A stretch of 64,000 nt of DNA from Yoonia sp. (GTDB lineage: Bacteria; Pseudomonadota; Alphaproteobacteria; Rhodobacterales; Rhodobacteraceae), in NCBI RefSeq assembly GCF_030731595.1, contig NZ_JANQTS010000064.1:33218-97217 (forward strand), read 5' to 3'. The notes under the pieces were generated by a model. That model saw nothing but the letters and a program-made list of their open reading frames with translations. It was not told the origin of the DNA and did not search any database. This document shows positions 27,456-39,157 of this stretch, in pieces; positions within the stretch are counted from its first letter, which is position 1; the number at the start of each line of letters is the position of its first letter. A program made the translations under genes and the position numbers.

Positions 27456-29375
27456 ATGATGCAAAATCGCCCCCAGTCTGGTGCTCTTGCTGCCAAACGT
27501 GACCGCCGCGAAATGGCTCTCAAACAATGGGTTGTCGGTTCGGTGATTGGTGTTGCTGCACTCTGGGCCGGGTCAGAGGTTTTTGCTGACAGTCATGAGG
27601 TCGTCATCGAAAGCCACGGCTACAACGACTATGGCGATCTGAAGTACGGCCCCGATGCGCCGTATCTTGACTATGTGAACCCCAATGCGCCCCTTGGCGG
27701 AGAGATCAGCCTTTCTGCGGATGGCACCTTTGACAGCATGAATCCCTTTGCCACCCTTTCCGGTACACCGGGGGCATTGTCGTCGTCCATTTTCGAGCGG
27801 CTCATGGTTACAACCTCGGATGAGGTGGGGTCTTATTATTGTCTGCTCTGCACGACGATCGAATATCCAGAAGACCGGTCTTGGGTGATCTTCAATCTGC
27901 GTGACGATATCACCTTCTCTGACGGTACACCGATGACGGCGCAGGATGTGGTCTTCACCCATGAACTGTTGCGCGAGCAAGCCACACCTTCCTACGCGTC
28001 CTATATCAAGGAACTTGTTCCTTCTTACGAGGCCATCGACGACTACACCGTTCGCTTTGATTTCGCAGAAGATTTTCCTACCCGTGGTCGTGTTACGCAG
28101 ATGGGAAGCTCGCTTGTCATGTCAAAGGCATGGTTTGAAGAGACCGGGGCGCGTCTTGATGAAGCACGCATCGAGACATCACCGGGGACAGCGGAATACG
28201 TGATTTCCTCGGTCGATCCGGGCCGCCAGATCATCTACACGCGCAACCCCGACTACTGGGGCGTGGATCATCCGATGCAGATCGGGCGCGGCAACTATGA
28301 TTCGATCCGGATCGAATATTTCGCCGATTCATCTGCCGCCTTTGAGGGTTTCAAAGCAGGCGAATTTACATTCCGGCGCGAGACCAGTTCGATCAACTGG
28401 GCGACCTCTTATGATTTTCCCGCGATCGAGGCCGGTTGGGTCAAGAAGGAAGAACTGGAAGACGGCACATTGCCCGCCGCGTCAGGCTTTGTTTTCAACC
28501 TGCGACGTGAAAAGTTTCAAGACCGCAATGTGCGCCGTGCCTTGGGCCTGATGTATAACTTCACTTGGACCAACGAAACCTTGCAGTACGGCCTGTTCCA
28601 GCAACGCGAAAGCTTCTGGGAAAACGATCGCCTCAAGGCGGCGGGTCTGCCCGAAGGCCGCGAATTGGAAATGCTGGAAACGGTGCGCGACATGCTGCCG
28701 CCGGAAATCTTTACCGAAGAGGCATTGCTGCCGCATCAAAGCGGCGACCGCCCGCTTGATCGCGCCAACCTGCGCGCCGCGCTTGCGCTGATGGAAGAGG
28801 CCGGTTTCACATCTGGCGAAGATGGTCTTCTGCGCGACGCGGATGGCAATACACTTGATGTCGAGTTTCTTGAGACCCGCCAAAGCTTTGACCGGATCAT
28901 CAACCCCTACATCGAGAACCTCGAGCGTTTGGGCGTGAATATTACCTACAACCGCGTTGATCCGTCACAATTTCAGGCGCGCACCCAGTCGAACGACTTT
29001 GATATGATTTTCGACAGCTACAACAACGGCCTGCAAGAAGGGTCCGGCCTTGGCCAAAAATATGGCTGCGAAGACCGCGATGATGTCTTCAACCCTGCCG
29101 GTTTTTGTTCAGAAGCCGTTGATGCGTTGACCGATCTGGTGCGTGATGCCGCTGATTATGATGAAATGGCAGCGGGTGTGCGCGCTATCGACCGGATCAT
29201 GCGGTATGAATACTACATGGTGCCGACATGGTACGCTGGTCGTAACTGGGTCGCCTATTACGACTTCTACGAATACCCTGAAAACCTGCCAGAGTTTGGT
29301 TTGGGCCACCTTGATTACTGGTGGTTCAATCAAGAGAAATTCGACACGCTCGCCGCGGCAGGCGCGTTCCAGTAA
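27456..29375 (+). CDS. yejA: ABC transporter substrate-binding protein (YejA type)
   Basis: SBP family 5, 639 aa; followed by yejB, yejE and yejF homologues. Confidence 0.9.
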   Translation: MMQNRPQSGALAAKRDRREMALKQWVVGSVIGVAALWAGSEVFADSHEVVIESHGYNDYGDLKYGPDAPYLDYVNPNAPLGGEISLSADGTFDSMNPFATLSGTPGALSSSIFERLMVTTSDEVGSYYCLLCTTIEYPEDRSWVIFNLRDDITFSDGTPMTAQDVVFTHELLREQATPSYASYIKELVPSYEAIDDYTVRFDFAEDFPTRGRVTQMGSSLVMSKAWFEETGARLDEARIETSPGTAEYVISSVDPGRQIIYTRNPDYWGVDHPMQIGRGNYDSIRIEYFADSSAAFEGFKAGEFTFRRETSSINWATSYDFPAIEAGWVKKEELEDGTLPAASGFVFNLRREKFQDRNVRRALGLMYNFTWTNETLQYGLFQQRESFWENDRLKAAGLPEGRELEMLETVRDMLPPEIFTEEALLPHQSGDRPLDRANLRAALALMEEAGFTSGEDGLLRDADGNTLDVEFLETRQSFDRIINPYIENLERLGVNITYNRVDPSQFQARTQSNDFDMIFDSYNNGLQEGSGLGQKYGCEDRDDVFNPAGFCSEAVDALTDLVRDAADYDEMAAGVRAIDRIMRYEYYMVPTWYAGRNWVAYYDFYEYPENLPEFGLGHLDYWWFNQEKFDTLAAAGAFQ

Positions 29376-29384
29376 GCACAGAAA

Positions 29385-30464
29385 ATGGGCGCCTATATCC
29401 TCCGACGCTTGTTGCTTGTGATTCCTACTTTGTTGGGGATCATGATCATCAACTTTAGTCTGACCCAATTCGTTCCGGGTGGCCCGATCGAACAGATTCT
29501 GGCCAATCTTGAAGGTCAGGGGAATGTGTTCGAAGGAATCTCCGGCGGGGCAGGGGATGCGGACATCGGTCAACAAACAGAAAGCGACTATATCGGGGCA
29601 CGTGGTCTGCCACCTGAGTTTATCGCCCAGCTCGAACGCGAATTCGGCTTTGACAAGCCACCGCTTGAACGGTTCCTGAATATGATGTGGAATTACATGC
29701 GGTTCGATTTCGGGGAAAGTTACTTCCGCTCGATCAGCGTCTTTGATCTGGTGATTGAAAAGATGCCGGTGTCCATCACGCTGGGGCTCTGGTCCACTTT
29801 GATCGCCTATCTGATCTCCATTCCGCTGGGCATCAAAAAGGCCGTGCGCGATGGCACTCCTTTTGACACATGGACATCGGGTGCGATTATCGTGGGCTAC
29901 GCGATCCCGGGGTTCTTGTTCGCGATCCTGCTGATCGTGCTTTTCGCGGGCGGGTCCTATTGGCGGATTTTCCCGTTGCGGGGCCTGACATCATCCAACT
30001 TCGAGGACTTGACCCTGATCGGCAAGATCCTCGACTATTTCTGGCACATCACCCTGCCTGTGCTGGCCTCGACCATTTCGGCATTCGCGACCCTGACCCT
30101 GCTGACCAAAAACAGTTTTCTGGACGAGATCAAAAAGCAGTATGTGATCACCGCCCGCGCCAAGGGCCTGTCCGAAAGCCGCGTGCTTTATGGCCATGTC
30201 TTTCGCAATGGCATGCTGATCGTGATCTCGGGCTTTCCCGCCTTGTTCATCGGCGTGTTTTTTGGGGGCTCGCTGATTATCGAAACACTCTTCTCGCTTG
30301 ATGGCCTGGGCCGGCTCGGGTTCGAGGCGGCTGTTGCGCGCGATTACCCAGTGGTTTTTGGGACGCTTTTTGCCTTTTCCCTGATCGGCCTTGTCGTGGG
30401 TATTCTGACCGATCTGACCTATGTGTTGATCGACCCGCGTATTGATTTCGAGGCGCGGAACTGA
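29385..30464 (+). CDS. yejB: Microcin C/peptide ABC transporter permease YejB
   Basis: [37 protein letters not shown]. Confidence 0.93.
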   Translation: MGAYILRRLLLVIPTLLGIMIINFSLTQFVPGGPIEQILANLEGQGNVFEGISGGAGDADIGQQTESDYIGARGLPPEFIAQLEREFGFDKPPLERFLNMMWNYMRFDFGESYFRSISVFDLVIEKMPVSITLGLWSTLIAYLISIPLGIKKAVRDGTPFDTWTSGAIIVGYAIPGFLFAILLIVLFAGGSYWRIFPLRGLTSSNFEDLTLIGKILDYFWHITLPVLASTISAFATLTLLTKNSFLDEIKKQYVITARAKGLSESRVLYGHVFRNGMLIVISGFPALFIGVFFGGSLIIETLFSLDGLGRLGFEAAVARDYPVVFGTLFAFSLIGLVVGILTDLTYVLIDPRIDFEARN

Positions 30465-31660
30465 TGGCCAAAACACCCTTCCTTTCCCCACTGAACCAGC
30501 GCCGCTGGCGGAATTTCAAACGAAACCGCCGGGCCACGTGGTCTCTTATCATTTTCGGTGTGCTCTTTGGTCTGTCCCTATTCGCTGAGTTCATCGCAAA
30601 CGATAAACCCATCGCTGTCAGCTATCGCGGCGAAATCCGTATGCCGATCTTCAGCTTTTATTCCGAGCGTGACTTTGGCGGGGATTTCCCCACCGAGGCA
30701 GGCTATGGCGAGGTCGAAGTGGATTGTCTGATCCTCACCGGCGGTCTGGAAGACTGTTTTGACGCGCCAGAGGAGTTGATCGCAGCGGTCAAGGCGGGCG
30801 AGGTGCTGGACGGTGATTTCCAGAAAGGCTGGATGATCTGGCCGATCATCCCCTATTCCTACAATACGATTGTCGATGTGGGTGGCGTGGCCCCCGCACC
30901 GCCAAGCCCACAAAACTGGCTGGGCACCGATGACACCAAGCGCGATGTTGTGGCCCGCGTAATTTATGGTTTCCGATTGTCGGTGACGTTTGCCCTGACT
31001 GTCACTGTCGCAGCGTCGATCATCGGGATCATGGCGGGTGCGGTGCAGGGGTATTTTGGCGGGTGGACCGATTTGATTTTCCAACGCTTCATTGAAATCT
31101 GGACAGGAATGCCGTCGCTTTACGTCATCATCATTGTGTTTGCGATATTGGGGCGAAGTTACTGGCTCCTTGTGTTTTTGACAGTGCTGTTCGGCTGGCC
31201 TGCCCTTGTCGGGGTGGTCAGGGCTGAATTCCTGCGCGCGCGCAATCTGGAATATGTGCGTGCGGCCAAAGCACTGGGTGTGCGCGACAGGACGATCATG
31301 TTCCGCCACATGCTGCCCAATGCGATGGTGGCCACGGTCACGATGCTGCCGTTTCTGGTGACAGGCGCGATTGGCGGTTTGGCTTCGCTTGATTTTCTAG
31401 GCTTCGGTCTGCCGTCCTCCGCGCCATCCCTGGGCGAGATGACCTTGCAGGCCAAACAGAACCTGCAAGCGCCGTGGCTTGGCTTTACGGCCTTCATCAC
31501 CTTTGCGGTTATGCTCTCGCTATTGGTCTTTATCTTTGAAGGGGTCCGCGATGCCTTTGATCCGCGCAAGACTTTTGTGGCGGATGGCAATGTGACCGTT
31601 GATGAGGCGACTTTTGGCCAAGAGCCTGACCTTGCCAAGACCGGAACCGACAGCAGATGA
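30464..31660 (+). CDS. yejE: ABC transporter permease YejE
   Basis: LNQRRWRNFKRNRRATWSLIIFGVLFGLSLFAEFIANDKPI. Confidence 0.93.
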   Translation: MAKTPFLSPLNQRRWRNFKRNRRATWSLIIFGVLFGLSLFAEFIANDKPIAVSYRGEIRMPIFSFYSERDFGGDFPTEAGYGEVEVDCLILTGGLEDCFDAPEELIAAVKAGEVLDGDFQKGWMIWPIIPYSYNTIVDVGGVAPAPPSPQNWLGTDDTKRDVVARVIYGFRLSVTFALTVTVAASIIGIMAGAVQGYFGGWTDLIFQRFIEIWTGMPSLYVIIIVFAILGRSYWLLVFLTVLFGWPALVGVVRAEFLRARNLEYVRAAKALGVRDRTIMFRHMLPNAMVATVTMLPFLVTGAIGGLASLDFLGFGLPSSAPSLGEMTLQAKQNLQAPWLGFTAFITFAVMLSLLVFIFEGVRDAFDPRKTFVADGNVTVDEATFGQEPDLAKTGTDSR

Positions 31661-33255
31661 ATAACACCGTTCTTGAAGTCCAGAACCTGCGCGTGGCTTT
31701 CCGGCAGGATGGTGACACCACCCATGCGGTCAGGGGCGTCTCGTTCAAGGTTCACAAGGGTGAAACGGTCGCGATTGTGGGTGAAAGCGGATCGGGGAAA
31801 TCGGTCACAGCTTTGTCCACCGTGCAGCTTTTGGGCGACAGCGCGGTCATGGCGGGGTCGATCAAATATGATGGCGTCGAAATGGTCGGTGCGGATGAAA
31901 CCGCGCTGCGCCGCGTGCGCGGCAACGACATCAGTTTCATTTTTCAGGAACCGATGACATCGCTTAACCCGCTGCACACGATTGAAAAGCAATTGGCCGA
32001 AAGCATCGAATTGCATCAGGGCCTGCGGGGTGCTGCGGTGCGCAATCGCATCGTGCAACTGCTTCACCGTGTGGGCATCCGCGAGGCTGAAAGCCGCCTT
32101 GGGGCCTATCCCCATCAGCTCTCTGGCGGGCAACGCCAGCGGGTGATGATCGCGATGGCGCTGGCCAACGGGCCTGAACTGCTGATTGCGGATGAGCCGA
32201 CAACGGCGCTGGATGTGACTATTCAGGCGCAAATCCTGGACTTGCTGGCTGATCTGAAGCGCGATGAAGGCATGTCGATGCTGTTCATCACCCATGACCT
32301 GACAATCGTGCGCAAGATCGCCGACCGCGTTTGCGTGATGAAAGACGGAGAAATTGTCGAAACAGGGCCGACCGCAGAACTTTTCGCCAACCCGCAGCAC
32401 CCCTATACGCAAATGCTGTTGGCCGCGGAGTCGACCGGCGTGCCGGCACCAGTGTCCGCCGATGCGCCTGTTGTCTTGCAGACCGAAAAGCTAAAGATCT
32501 GGTTTCCGATCCAGCGCGGCCTTCTCAAGCGCACAGTGGGCTACATCAAGGCCGTAAACGAAGCGACACTGACCCTGCGTGCGGGCGAAACATTGGGGAT
32601 AGTCGGCGAGAGCGGGTCCGGAAAGACGACGTTGGCCTTGGCTGTGATGCGGCTGATCCGGTCGGAAGGGCTGATCTCGTTTCAGGGCACCGATATTCAC
32701 CACCTGTCGCAACGCCAGATGCGTCCCCTGCGCAGCGAGATGCAGATCGTGTTCCAAGACCCTTACGGGTCACTGTCCCCGCGCATGACCGTGGCCGAGA
32801 TCATCTCGGAAGGCCTAGGTGTGCATGGGGTCGATCCCGGTCGTGATCGCCGCGACATGGTAGCCGAGATCATGGGCGAGGTCGGTCTCGACCCCGTGTT
32901 GATGGATCGCTATCCGCATGAATTTTCCGGCGGGCAACGGCAGCGCATTGCGATTGCGCGCGCAATGATCCTGCGACCCAAATTGCTGATCCTGGACGAG
33001 CCGACCAGCGCCCTGGACATGACGGTGCAGGTCCAGATTGTCCAACTTTTGCGCGAGTTGCAGCAAAAGAACGGGCTGGCCTATTTGTTCATCAGCCACG
33101 ACCTCAAGGTCGTGCGGGCCTTATCGCACAAGGTCATGGTGATGAAGCAGGGCGATGTGGTCGAAGCAGGGGATGCGGACGCGATCTTTGATGCGCCGCA
33201 GTCCGCATATACGCGCTCTCTGATGGCGGCAGCCTTCGAGGGTGCGGTGGTCTAA
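31657..33255 (+). CDS. yejF: ABC transporter ATP-binding protein YejF (two fused NBDs)
   Basis: Two Walker A ([17 protein letters not shown]) and two LSGGQ-type signatures. Confidence 0.94.
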   Translation: MNNTVLEVQNLRVAFRQDGDTTHAVRGVSFKVHKGETVAIVGESGSGKSVTALSTVQLLGDSAVMAGSIKYDGVEMVGADETALRRVRGNDISFIFQEPMTSLNPLHTIEKQLAESIELHQGLRGAAVRNRIVQLLHRVGIREAESRLGAYPHQLSGGQRQRVMIAMALANGPELLIADEPTTALDVTIQAQILDLLADLKRDEGMSMLFITHDLTIVRKIADRVCVMKDGEIVETGPTAELFANPQHPYTQMLLAAESTGVPAPVSADAPVVLQTEKLKIWFPIQRGLLKRTVGYIKAVNEATLTLRAGETLGIVGESGSGKTTLALAVMRLIRSEGLISFQGTDIHHLSQRQMRPLRSEMQIVFQDPYGSLSPRMTVAEIISEGLGVHGVDPGRDRRDMVAEIMGEVGLDPVLMDRYPHEFSGGQRQRIAIARAMILRPKLLILDEPTSALDMTVQVQIVQLLRELQQKNGLAYLFISHDLKVVRALSHKVMVMKQGDVVEAGDADAIFDAPQSAYTRSLMAAAFEGAVV

Positions 33256-33258
33256 GCC

Positions 33259-34734
33259 CTAGCCGTCCGAACCGATCATAAAGCAGGTTGTGCCGCGTGC
33301 CTGCAGCCGCCGACAGGCCAGATCAGCCCCTTCACGGGTCAACCCCATAAAGTTCGCATCGAACCCCCCAGAGCGTTGTGTGACACGGCGCAAGGACCCA
33401 TCCAACGTGCTCATCTCGCTTAGCGCAACTTGCAGCAAAACCCGTTCTGCGTCATGGCGCGTGTTATAGCGCCCGACGTTTACACCCCAGTGCCGTCCGC
33501 CTGATGTGGAAATGCGGGTGACGACTTCAGGCTCGCTGTTGAAAACCTCCGGCGGCTCAAGTGCGGCAACAACGGTTTCTGCGGGCTCTGCTGGCCGCAC
33601 TGTCGGGGTGACAACCGCTGCAGACGCTGCCTGAACCACAACCGGTTCAACGGCCACATCTGCCAAGGCTTCGGCAAGGGCGGCATTCACGGAATCGGCA
33701 ATGACCGCGTTGATGATATCCGCATCAACCGCCGCCATAAGAACCTCTTCTGGTGGGGCCGTTGTGGTCAAAGGTCGTGCGATCGGGCGTATACTTGTCG
33801 TCACCACGCCGCTGACTCGGATCGTTTTGCCGGCATTGCCCAGTTGCGGATTGCCGGTCGCGCTCGACAGCATTGCAGCCGGTGCGTTTGGCGGCCGGAT
33901 CGTTGCCTGCGCCGGCGCACGGTTAAAGCCCATGTCCATGAGTTCTGTAATGCGTGCATTCCGCGCCGCAGTGGATGATCCACCAAAGACTGTCGCGATG
34001 ATCCGTTCCTGCCCGCGTTGCGCAGAGGCAACAAGGTTGAAGCCAGCAGCGTTTGTATAACCGGTCTTGATGCCATCTGCCCCTTCGTAGCTGTCCAGCC
34101 AGCGGCGGTTGGTATGGCGCACTGTTGCGATTCCAGCATCCGCAGAACGGCGTGAAAAGAGATTATAGTATTGGGGGAAATCATAGATCACATGACGCCC
34201 AAGCACCGTCATATCGCGGGCCGTAGAAAGGTGACCTGACTGGGTGAGGCCATGCGCATTGCGAAAATTGGTGTTGCGCATACCCATTGCGCGTGCTGTC
34301 CGGTTCATGCGGGTTGCAAAGGCGTCCTCTGAACCTGAAATCGCTTCTGCAATCGCTGTTGCTGCGTCATTGGCTGACTTGACCGCCGCTGCGCGCAACA
34401 AGAAGCGCAGGCGGATTGTTTGGCCTTCACGCAGACCAAGTCGCGAGGGAGGTTCTGAAGCAGCAAGGCGGCTGATTGTAACAGGCGTATCGAGTGTGAT
34501 CTCGCCGCGCTCAATGGCCTGGAATGCCACGTAAAGCGTCATCATCTTTGTTAGCGACGCAGGGTGCAGTTGCGTATCTGCGTTGCGGGAATGAAGCACC
34601 TCACCTGTGCGGGCGTCCATCACCATTGCCGCATAGGGTGCCGCGACCGCGCGCAAGGGCGCCAGCAGTACACATACCGTCAATACACATAAAAACAGCC
34701 CACGGAGGGCCCGCTGTCCCGGACGACTTGTCAC
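33259..34734 (-). CDS. D-alanyl-D-alanine carboxypeptidase with SPOR-like C-terminus
   Basis: ASLTKMMTLYVAF (SxxK), SAND, KTGYTNAAGF (KTG); C-terminal SPOR-like repeat. Confidence 0.93.
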   Translation of the reverse strand: MTSRPGQRALRGLFLCVLTVCVLLAPLRAVAAPYAAMVMDARTGEVLHSRNADTQLHPASLTKMMTLYVAFQAIERGEITLDTPVTISRLAASEPPSRLGLREGQTIRLRFLLRAAAVKSANDAATAIAEAISGSEDAFATRMNRTARAMGMRNTNFRNAHGLTQSGHLSTARDMTVLGRHVIYDFPQYYNLFSRRSADAGIATVRHTNRRWLDSYEGADGIKTGYTNAAGFNLVASAQRGQERIIATVFGGSSTAARNARITELMDMGFNRAPAQATIRPPNAPAAMLSSATGNPQLGNAGKTIRVSGVVTTSIRPIARPLTTTAPPEEVLMAAVDADIINAVIADSVNAALAEALADVAVEPVVVQAASAAVVTPTVRPAEPAETVVAALEPPEVFNSEPEVVTRISTSGGRHWGVNVGRYNTRHDAERVLLQVALSEMSTLDGSLRRVTQRSGGFDANFMGLTREGADLACRRLQARGTTCFMIGSDG

Positions 34735-35014
34735 GTCGGTTGCCTCATTTACTGCCTCTGGCCCCGAATTTTTCCGGTGGCCTTATTATTATTTTTCGAC
34801 GCTAGCATAAGTCGCGTTTTCAGAAAATACCCTAATTTCAAAGACTTTTGTGCTGATCATCACGCAGTTTGTCCATATGTAGTAAGGAACGTAGTTGAAA
34901 CCGCAAGATCAATGATTTTCTGTTGCTCTTCACGGAAAATGCATTGTGAAAAGGATGGGGTTTTCATGTGCACTGTGTGCCTTATATATAACGCCAACCA
35001 ACCAAGGCGGATCA

Positions 35015-35356
35015 ATGCTGGCAAAGTTTTACATGATGGCAGACAAGAAGGACGGTGACGACAATGATGTCGGCGTCGTGCTTCAGACCAAGCCAAAGAC
35101 AAAACGCCCGCCAATGTATAAGGTGTTGATCCTGAACGATGATTTTACGCCTATGGAATTCGTGGTACATGTCCTCGAACGCTTTTTTGGTCTATCGCAT
35201 GCTCAAGCGTTCGAGCTTATGCTGACCGTCCATAAGAAAGGCGTCGCGGTTGTCGGCGTCTTCAGCCACGAGATCGCAGAGACGAAGGTGGCACAGGTCA
35301 TGGATTTTGCCCAACGTCACCAGCACCCGCTGCAATGCACGATGGAGAAAGAATAG
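35015..35356 (+). CDS. clpS: ATP-dependent Clp protease adaptor ClpS
   Basis: [27 protein letters not shown]; exact start uncertain (35015/35033/35036). Confidence 0.94.
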   Translation: MLAKFYMMADKKDGDDNDVGVVLQTKPKTKRPPMYKVLILNDDFTPMEFVVHVLERFFGLSHAQAFELMLTVHKKGVAVVGVFSHEIAETKVAQVMDFAQRHQHPLQCTMEKE

Positions 35357-35380
35357 CGGTCCGCCGTTGTTCGCCCGAAT

Positions 35381-36352
35381 ATGTCCCAGTCCCGCCTAAG
35401 CACCGCCATTGAAGACGGCCTTTTGGTCCTGCCTGCGGGCAAGATTGCCCTGATGCGCCCGTCCGACACCTATGATGTTGCGGCCCTGCCGCGCGATACA
35501 GTGCAAATCGTCCACGGTTTTTATCCCGATGTGGCTGCATGGCAATCAGCTGGGTACCCCGTCACACAAGACCTTGGGGTGGTTTCCGTGGCAGTGGTTG
35601 TGGTGCCCCGCGCCAAAGCGCTGGCGCGCGCGATGGTCGCCGATGCTTGCGCGCACGCCGATCTGGTCGTTGTGGATGGCCAAAAGACAGACGGCGTGGA
35701 TAGCCTCTTCAAGGCGTGTCGCGCCAAACTGGACACGCTGCCGTCTATCACCAAGGGACATGGCCGCATTTTCTGGTTTGCCGCGACAGACGCTTTTGCG
35801 GATTGGGCCGCACCGCCACCCGCCAAAGGGCCCCATGGGTTCTTTACGACCGCCGGTGTGTTTTCGGATGGCGCTATTGATGCAGGCTCGGCTCTGCTGG
35901 CCGAAGCGCTGCCCGCCAAACTGCCTGCGCGCATGGCTGATTTGGGGGCGGGCTGGGGCTATCTAGCAGCACCGGTGCTGGCGCGTGACGGCGTGAAGTC
36001 TCTGGACCTGATCGAGGCCGAGGCGCTTTCTCTTGCCTGTGCCAAGCTGAATGTAACCGATCCACGCGTCATCTTTCATTGGGCGGATGCCACCCGTTTC
36101 GAGGGTGCAGGCGGATACGACGGTATCGTCATGAACCCGCCCTTCCATGCGGGTCGCGCATCTGATCCCAGCCTTGGCCGCACTTTTATCCAAGCTGCCG
36201 CCCGCTTGCTGGCGCCGCATGGCAAGCTTTGGATGGTTGCGAACCGTCATTTGCCGTATGAATCCACTTTGACGGAGTGTTTCCGCAATGTGGACATGAT
36301 TGGCGGCAATGGTGCATTCAAGATATTCCACGCCAACCGCCCCATGCGCTGA
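35381..36352 (+). CDS. RsmC-like class I SAM methyltransferase
   Basis: MADLGAGWGYLAAPVL and IVMNPPFHAGR motifs. Confidence 0.88.
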   Translation: MSQSRLSTAIEDGLLVLPAGKIALMRPSDTYDVAALPRDTVQIVHGFYPDVAAWQSAGYPVTQDLGVVSVAVVVVPRAKALARAMVADACAHADLVVVDGQKTDGVDSLFKACRAKLDTLPSITKGHGRIFWFAATDAFADWAAPPPAKGPHGFFTTAGVFSDGAIDAGSALLAEALPAKLPARMADLGAGWGYLAAPVLARDGVKSLDLIEAEALSLACAKLNVTDPRVIFHWADATRFEGAGGYDGIVMNPPFHAGRASDPSLGRTFIQAAARLLAPHGKLWMVANRHLPYESTLTECFRNVDMIGGNGAFKIFHANRPMR

Positions 36353-36373
36353 TCGGGTCAAGGGAGAGCCATC

Positions 36374-37177
36374 ATGTCATTTTCCATCGCCGGCAAGACT
36401 GCGATTGTCACGGGGGCCGCAAACGGTGTTGGCCTTGCGATTGGCCGCCATTTTGTCGAAATGGGCGCGAATGTCGTCTTTGCCGATATGGACGAAAAGG
36501 CGTTGAACCACGAGGTCGGGGAGGATGCGGAGGGCGAAGAGAATATCCGGATTTTTGCCGGTGATCTGCGCAAGAAGCTGACGATAGCTAATCTGCTATC
36601 CGCGACGATTGATGCCTTCGAGCGGATTGATATCTTGGTCAACGCTTCTCGTCAGGTCATGTTGACAGATCCTCTGGACCCCGATGACAATTCGGTCGAA
36701 GAGCTTTTGCAACAGAACACGCTTACCGCGCTGCGGGTCAGTCAAGCGGTGGCGCGCAAGATGATCAAGCAGGCTGATAACGGTGCAAATGGTCCGGTTG
36801 GTGCGATTGTAAACATCAGTTCGATTGCCGCCCGTCGCACCCATCCGGATTTGCTGGCCTATTCTGTCAGCTCGGCGGCTTTGGACCAGATGACCCGTTC
36901 GCTTGCCGTGTCACTGGCCCCACATGGAATCCGCGTCAATGCCGTGGCTTTTGGCAGTGTCATGAGCGCCAGCCTGAAAGGTTCGCTGAAAGATCACGAC
37001 ACCATCCGCGAAGCGATTGTTGAAAGCACTCCCTTGCACCGGATCGCAAGCGCGGGCGAAGTATCGGATGCCGTGCAGTATCTTGCCTCCGATGCGTCGG
37101 CCTTTGTTACGGGGCAGATCATCACCGTTGATGGTGGCCGGACTTTGATCGATCCCGCCGCTGTCTCGGCGCATTAA
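36374..37177 (+). CDS. SDR family oxidoreductase
   Basis: IVTGAANGVGLAIGRHF; YSVSSAALDQM active site. Confidence 0.9.
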   Translation: MSFSIAGKTAIVTGAANGVGLAIGRHFVEMGANVVFADMDEKALNHEVGEDAEGEENIRIFAGDLRKKLTIANLLSATIDAFERIDILVNASRQVMLTDPLDPDDNSVEELLQQNTLTALRVSQAVARKMIKQADNGANGPVGAIVNISSIAARRTHPDLLAYSVSSAALDQMTRSLAVSLAPHGIRVNAVAFGSVMSASLKGSLKDHDTIREAIVESTPLHRIASAGEVSDAVQYLASDASAFVTGQIITVDGGRTLIDPAAVSAH

Positions 37178-37564
37178 TTATTCAGGATAAACCGCGATGC
37201 ACTGCGCAACGGCCTGATTGGAGGCCGCCTGGCTTTGCGCGAAACGCTCTTCAAGCGAAGTCAGCTTGGCCTGTTCTACATTCAGATCAATCGCCACAGG
37301 CACTCTTGTCGTAAACGTCTGAGTGTCGTTGCAAGGATAGGTGAAAGTCGATCCGTCCTCGTTGGTCCGACGACAGGTGCGGGTCACAGTGCGCACATCC
37401 TGCCGTTCCTCCAATGCAAAGCCCCGTGCGAGATTGCCCCGCGTTTCTGCGATCAGACTGCTGAGCACCTGTGTGTTCCGCGTGGCGTTGCTGATGCATT
37501 GCTCGCGTGGCGTTGCACAGGCGGCGAGGGCCACAAGAGGAAGAATGATGAAGGCGCGGCGCAT
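37178..37564 (-). CDS. Hypothetical lipoprotein
   Basis: MRRAFIILPLVALAAC lipobox. Confidence 0.75.
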   Translation of the reverse strand: MRRAFIILPLVALAACATPREQCISNATRNTQVLSSLIAETRGNLARGFALEERQDVRTVTRTCRRTNEDGSTFTYPCNDTQTFTTRVPVAIDLNVEQAKLTSLEERFAQSQAASNQAVAQCIAVYPE

Positions 37565-37664
37565 GGCTCTCTCCGGTTTTGATCTGGATCATCGGTGTGT
37601 GATCGGTATTGTGAAAAAAGACTAACACAGAACGATATACAATAGCAGGGGACAAGGGTCACTC

Positions 37665-38543
37665 ATGTCAGACGAGTTTGAGGCCGAAAAGAACAAAGCA
37701 TCAGGATGGTTTCGCACACTGCGCGACGAAATCGTAGCCGCATTTGAAGGGTTGGAAGACAGCCAGGAAAGTGATGCGCCAGCAGGCCGCTTTGAAGTGA
37801 CAGAAACGACGCGACACTCTGATGACGGGACCGACGCAGGCGGTGGTCTGATGTCCGTGATGCGCGGTGGTCGCGTCTTTGAAAAAGTGGGCGTAAATAT
37901 CTCGACGGTATATGGCGAATTGGGTGCGGCAGCCCAAAAGGCGATGGCTGCGCGCGGCGTGCCGGGGATGGCGGATGATCCGCGTTTTTGGGCTTCGGGT
38001 ATTTCTTTGGTGGCCCACATGCAAAACCCGCATGCCCCCGCTGTGCACATGAACACCCGCATGTTCTGGACCCCGCATGCATGGTGGTTCGGCGGCGGGT
38101 CTGACCTGAACCCCTGCATTGAATACGAAGAAGACACAGCGCATTTTCATGCGACACAGAAGGCCCATCTTGATCCACATGGCGCGGATCACTATCCCAA
38201 GCTGAAGGCTTGGGCGGACGAGTATTTCTATATTCCACACCGCAACCGCGCCCGCGGCGTCGGCGGTATCTTCATGGATGACTATTGCACCGGCGACTGG
38301 GAGGCTGATCTGGCCCTGACGCAGGACATCGGGCGCGCCTTCCTGCCCGCCTATGTGCCGCTGATCGAGAAGCGCCGCAACACAGAGTGGACCGATGCGG
38401 ACAAGGACACCCAACTTATCCACCGCGGCCTCTATGCGGAATATAATCTGGTCTATGATCGGGGAACAAAATTCGGTCTGACCACAGGTCATGACGCAAA
38501 TGCTGTCCTGATGAGCCTGCCGCCTTTGGCGAAATGGGTCTGA
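37665..38543 (+). CDS. hemF: Oxygen-dependent coproporphyrinogen III oxidase
   Basis: HMNTRMFWTPHAWWFGGGSDLNPCIEYEEDTAHFH. Confidence 0.96.
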   Translation: MSDEFEAEKNKASGWFRTLRDEIVAAFEGLEDSQESDAPAGRFEVTETTRHSDDGTDAGGGLMSVMRGGRVFEKVGVNISTVYGELGAAAQKAMAARGVPGMADDPRFWASGISLVAHMQNPHAPAVHMNTRMFWTPHAWWFGGGSDLNPCIEYEEDTAHFHATQKAHLDPHGADHYPKLKAWADEYFYIPHRNRARGVGGIFMDDYCTGDWEADLALTQDIGRAFLPAYVPLIEKRRNTEWTDADKDTQLIHRGLYAEYNLVYDRGTKFGLTTGHDANAVLMSLPPLAKWV

Positions 38544-38544
38544 T

Positions 38545-38931
38545 CTAGTCGACCTGGATAAAGCGCGGCCCTTCGATGTCGCGCGATGTCTCGAATTCAG
38601 GGGCGATCGGTTCTTGCGACGATGTCGGCGGGACATAACCCGCCGCCAACTGGTTGATGCCGATCTGCACCAGCACAGGCGACATGTTGGGGCCAATCAT
38701 GGTGGCAATCAGGTCATAGGCGCGCTGTGGCGCGACGGCGACGACAACGCGGGCAGTGCGCATGATCCGCAATCCTTCAGGGTATTGTGTGCCTTCCCGC
38801 GCGCCCAGTGCTGTGACTTCGTTGGCATTGGCTGGAATAAAGATGATCCAAGCCAGCATCAACACAAACCCCGCACGGACAATCGCGCGGAACGAGTGGT
38901 AGATCAAACGCAATGTGAACGGCATTTGCAT
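38545..38931 (-). CDS. Hypothetical exported protein
   Basis: Signal-like N-terminus FRAIVRAGFVLMLAWIIFIPANA; start uncertain. Confidence 0.65.
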   Translation of the reverse strand: MQMPFTLRLIYHSFRAIVRAGFVLMLAWIIFIPANANEVTALGAREGTQYPEGLRIMRTARVVVAVAPQRAYDLIATMIGPNMSPVLVQIGINQLAAGYVPPTSSQEPIAPEFETSRDIEGPRFIQVD

Positions 38932-39157
38932 GACGCGCCTCGATGCTTTTGATGCAGATATCGCATCAATGCAGCCAATGTTGAACGTCTGCGCTGTCAT
39001 GAACAAGAGGCAATGTCTTATCTTCGGCACTGTTCAGGCGGCCTTACTCACCTTTGAAAGGTTTCTCGCGTATTTGCGCTCGGGGGGTTGGTCATGTACC
39101 CAGTCATGCTATTTGGTAATGCGTGGCTAATTGTCGCCGCTGACAAAGGCAAATCTC

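Noticed and set aside
34777-35058. 93-aa + strand ORF upstream of and overlapping clpS
   Set aside because: Low-complexity upstream AT-rich region; overlaps the clpS start in another frame; no RBS or domain support.
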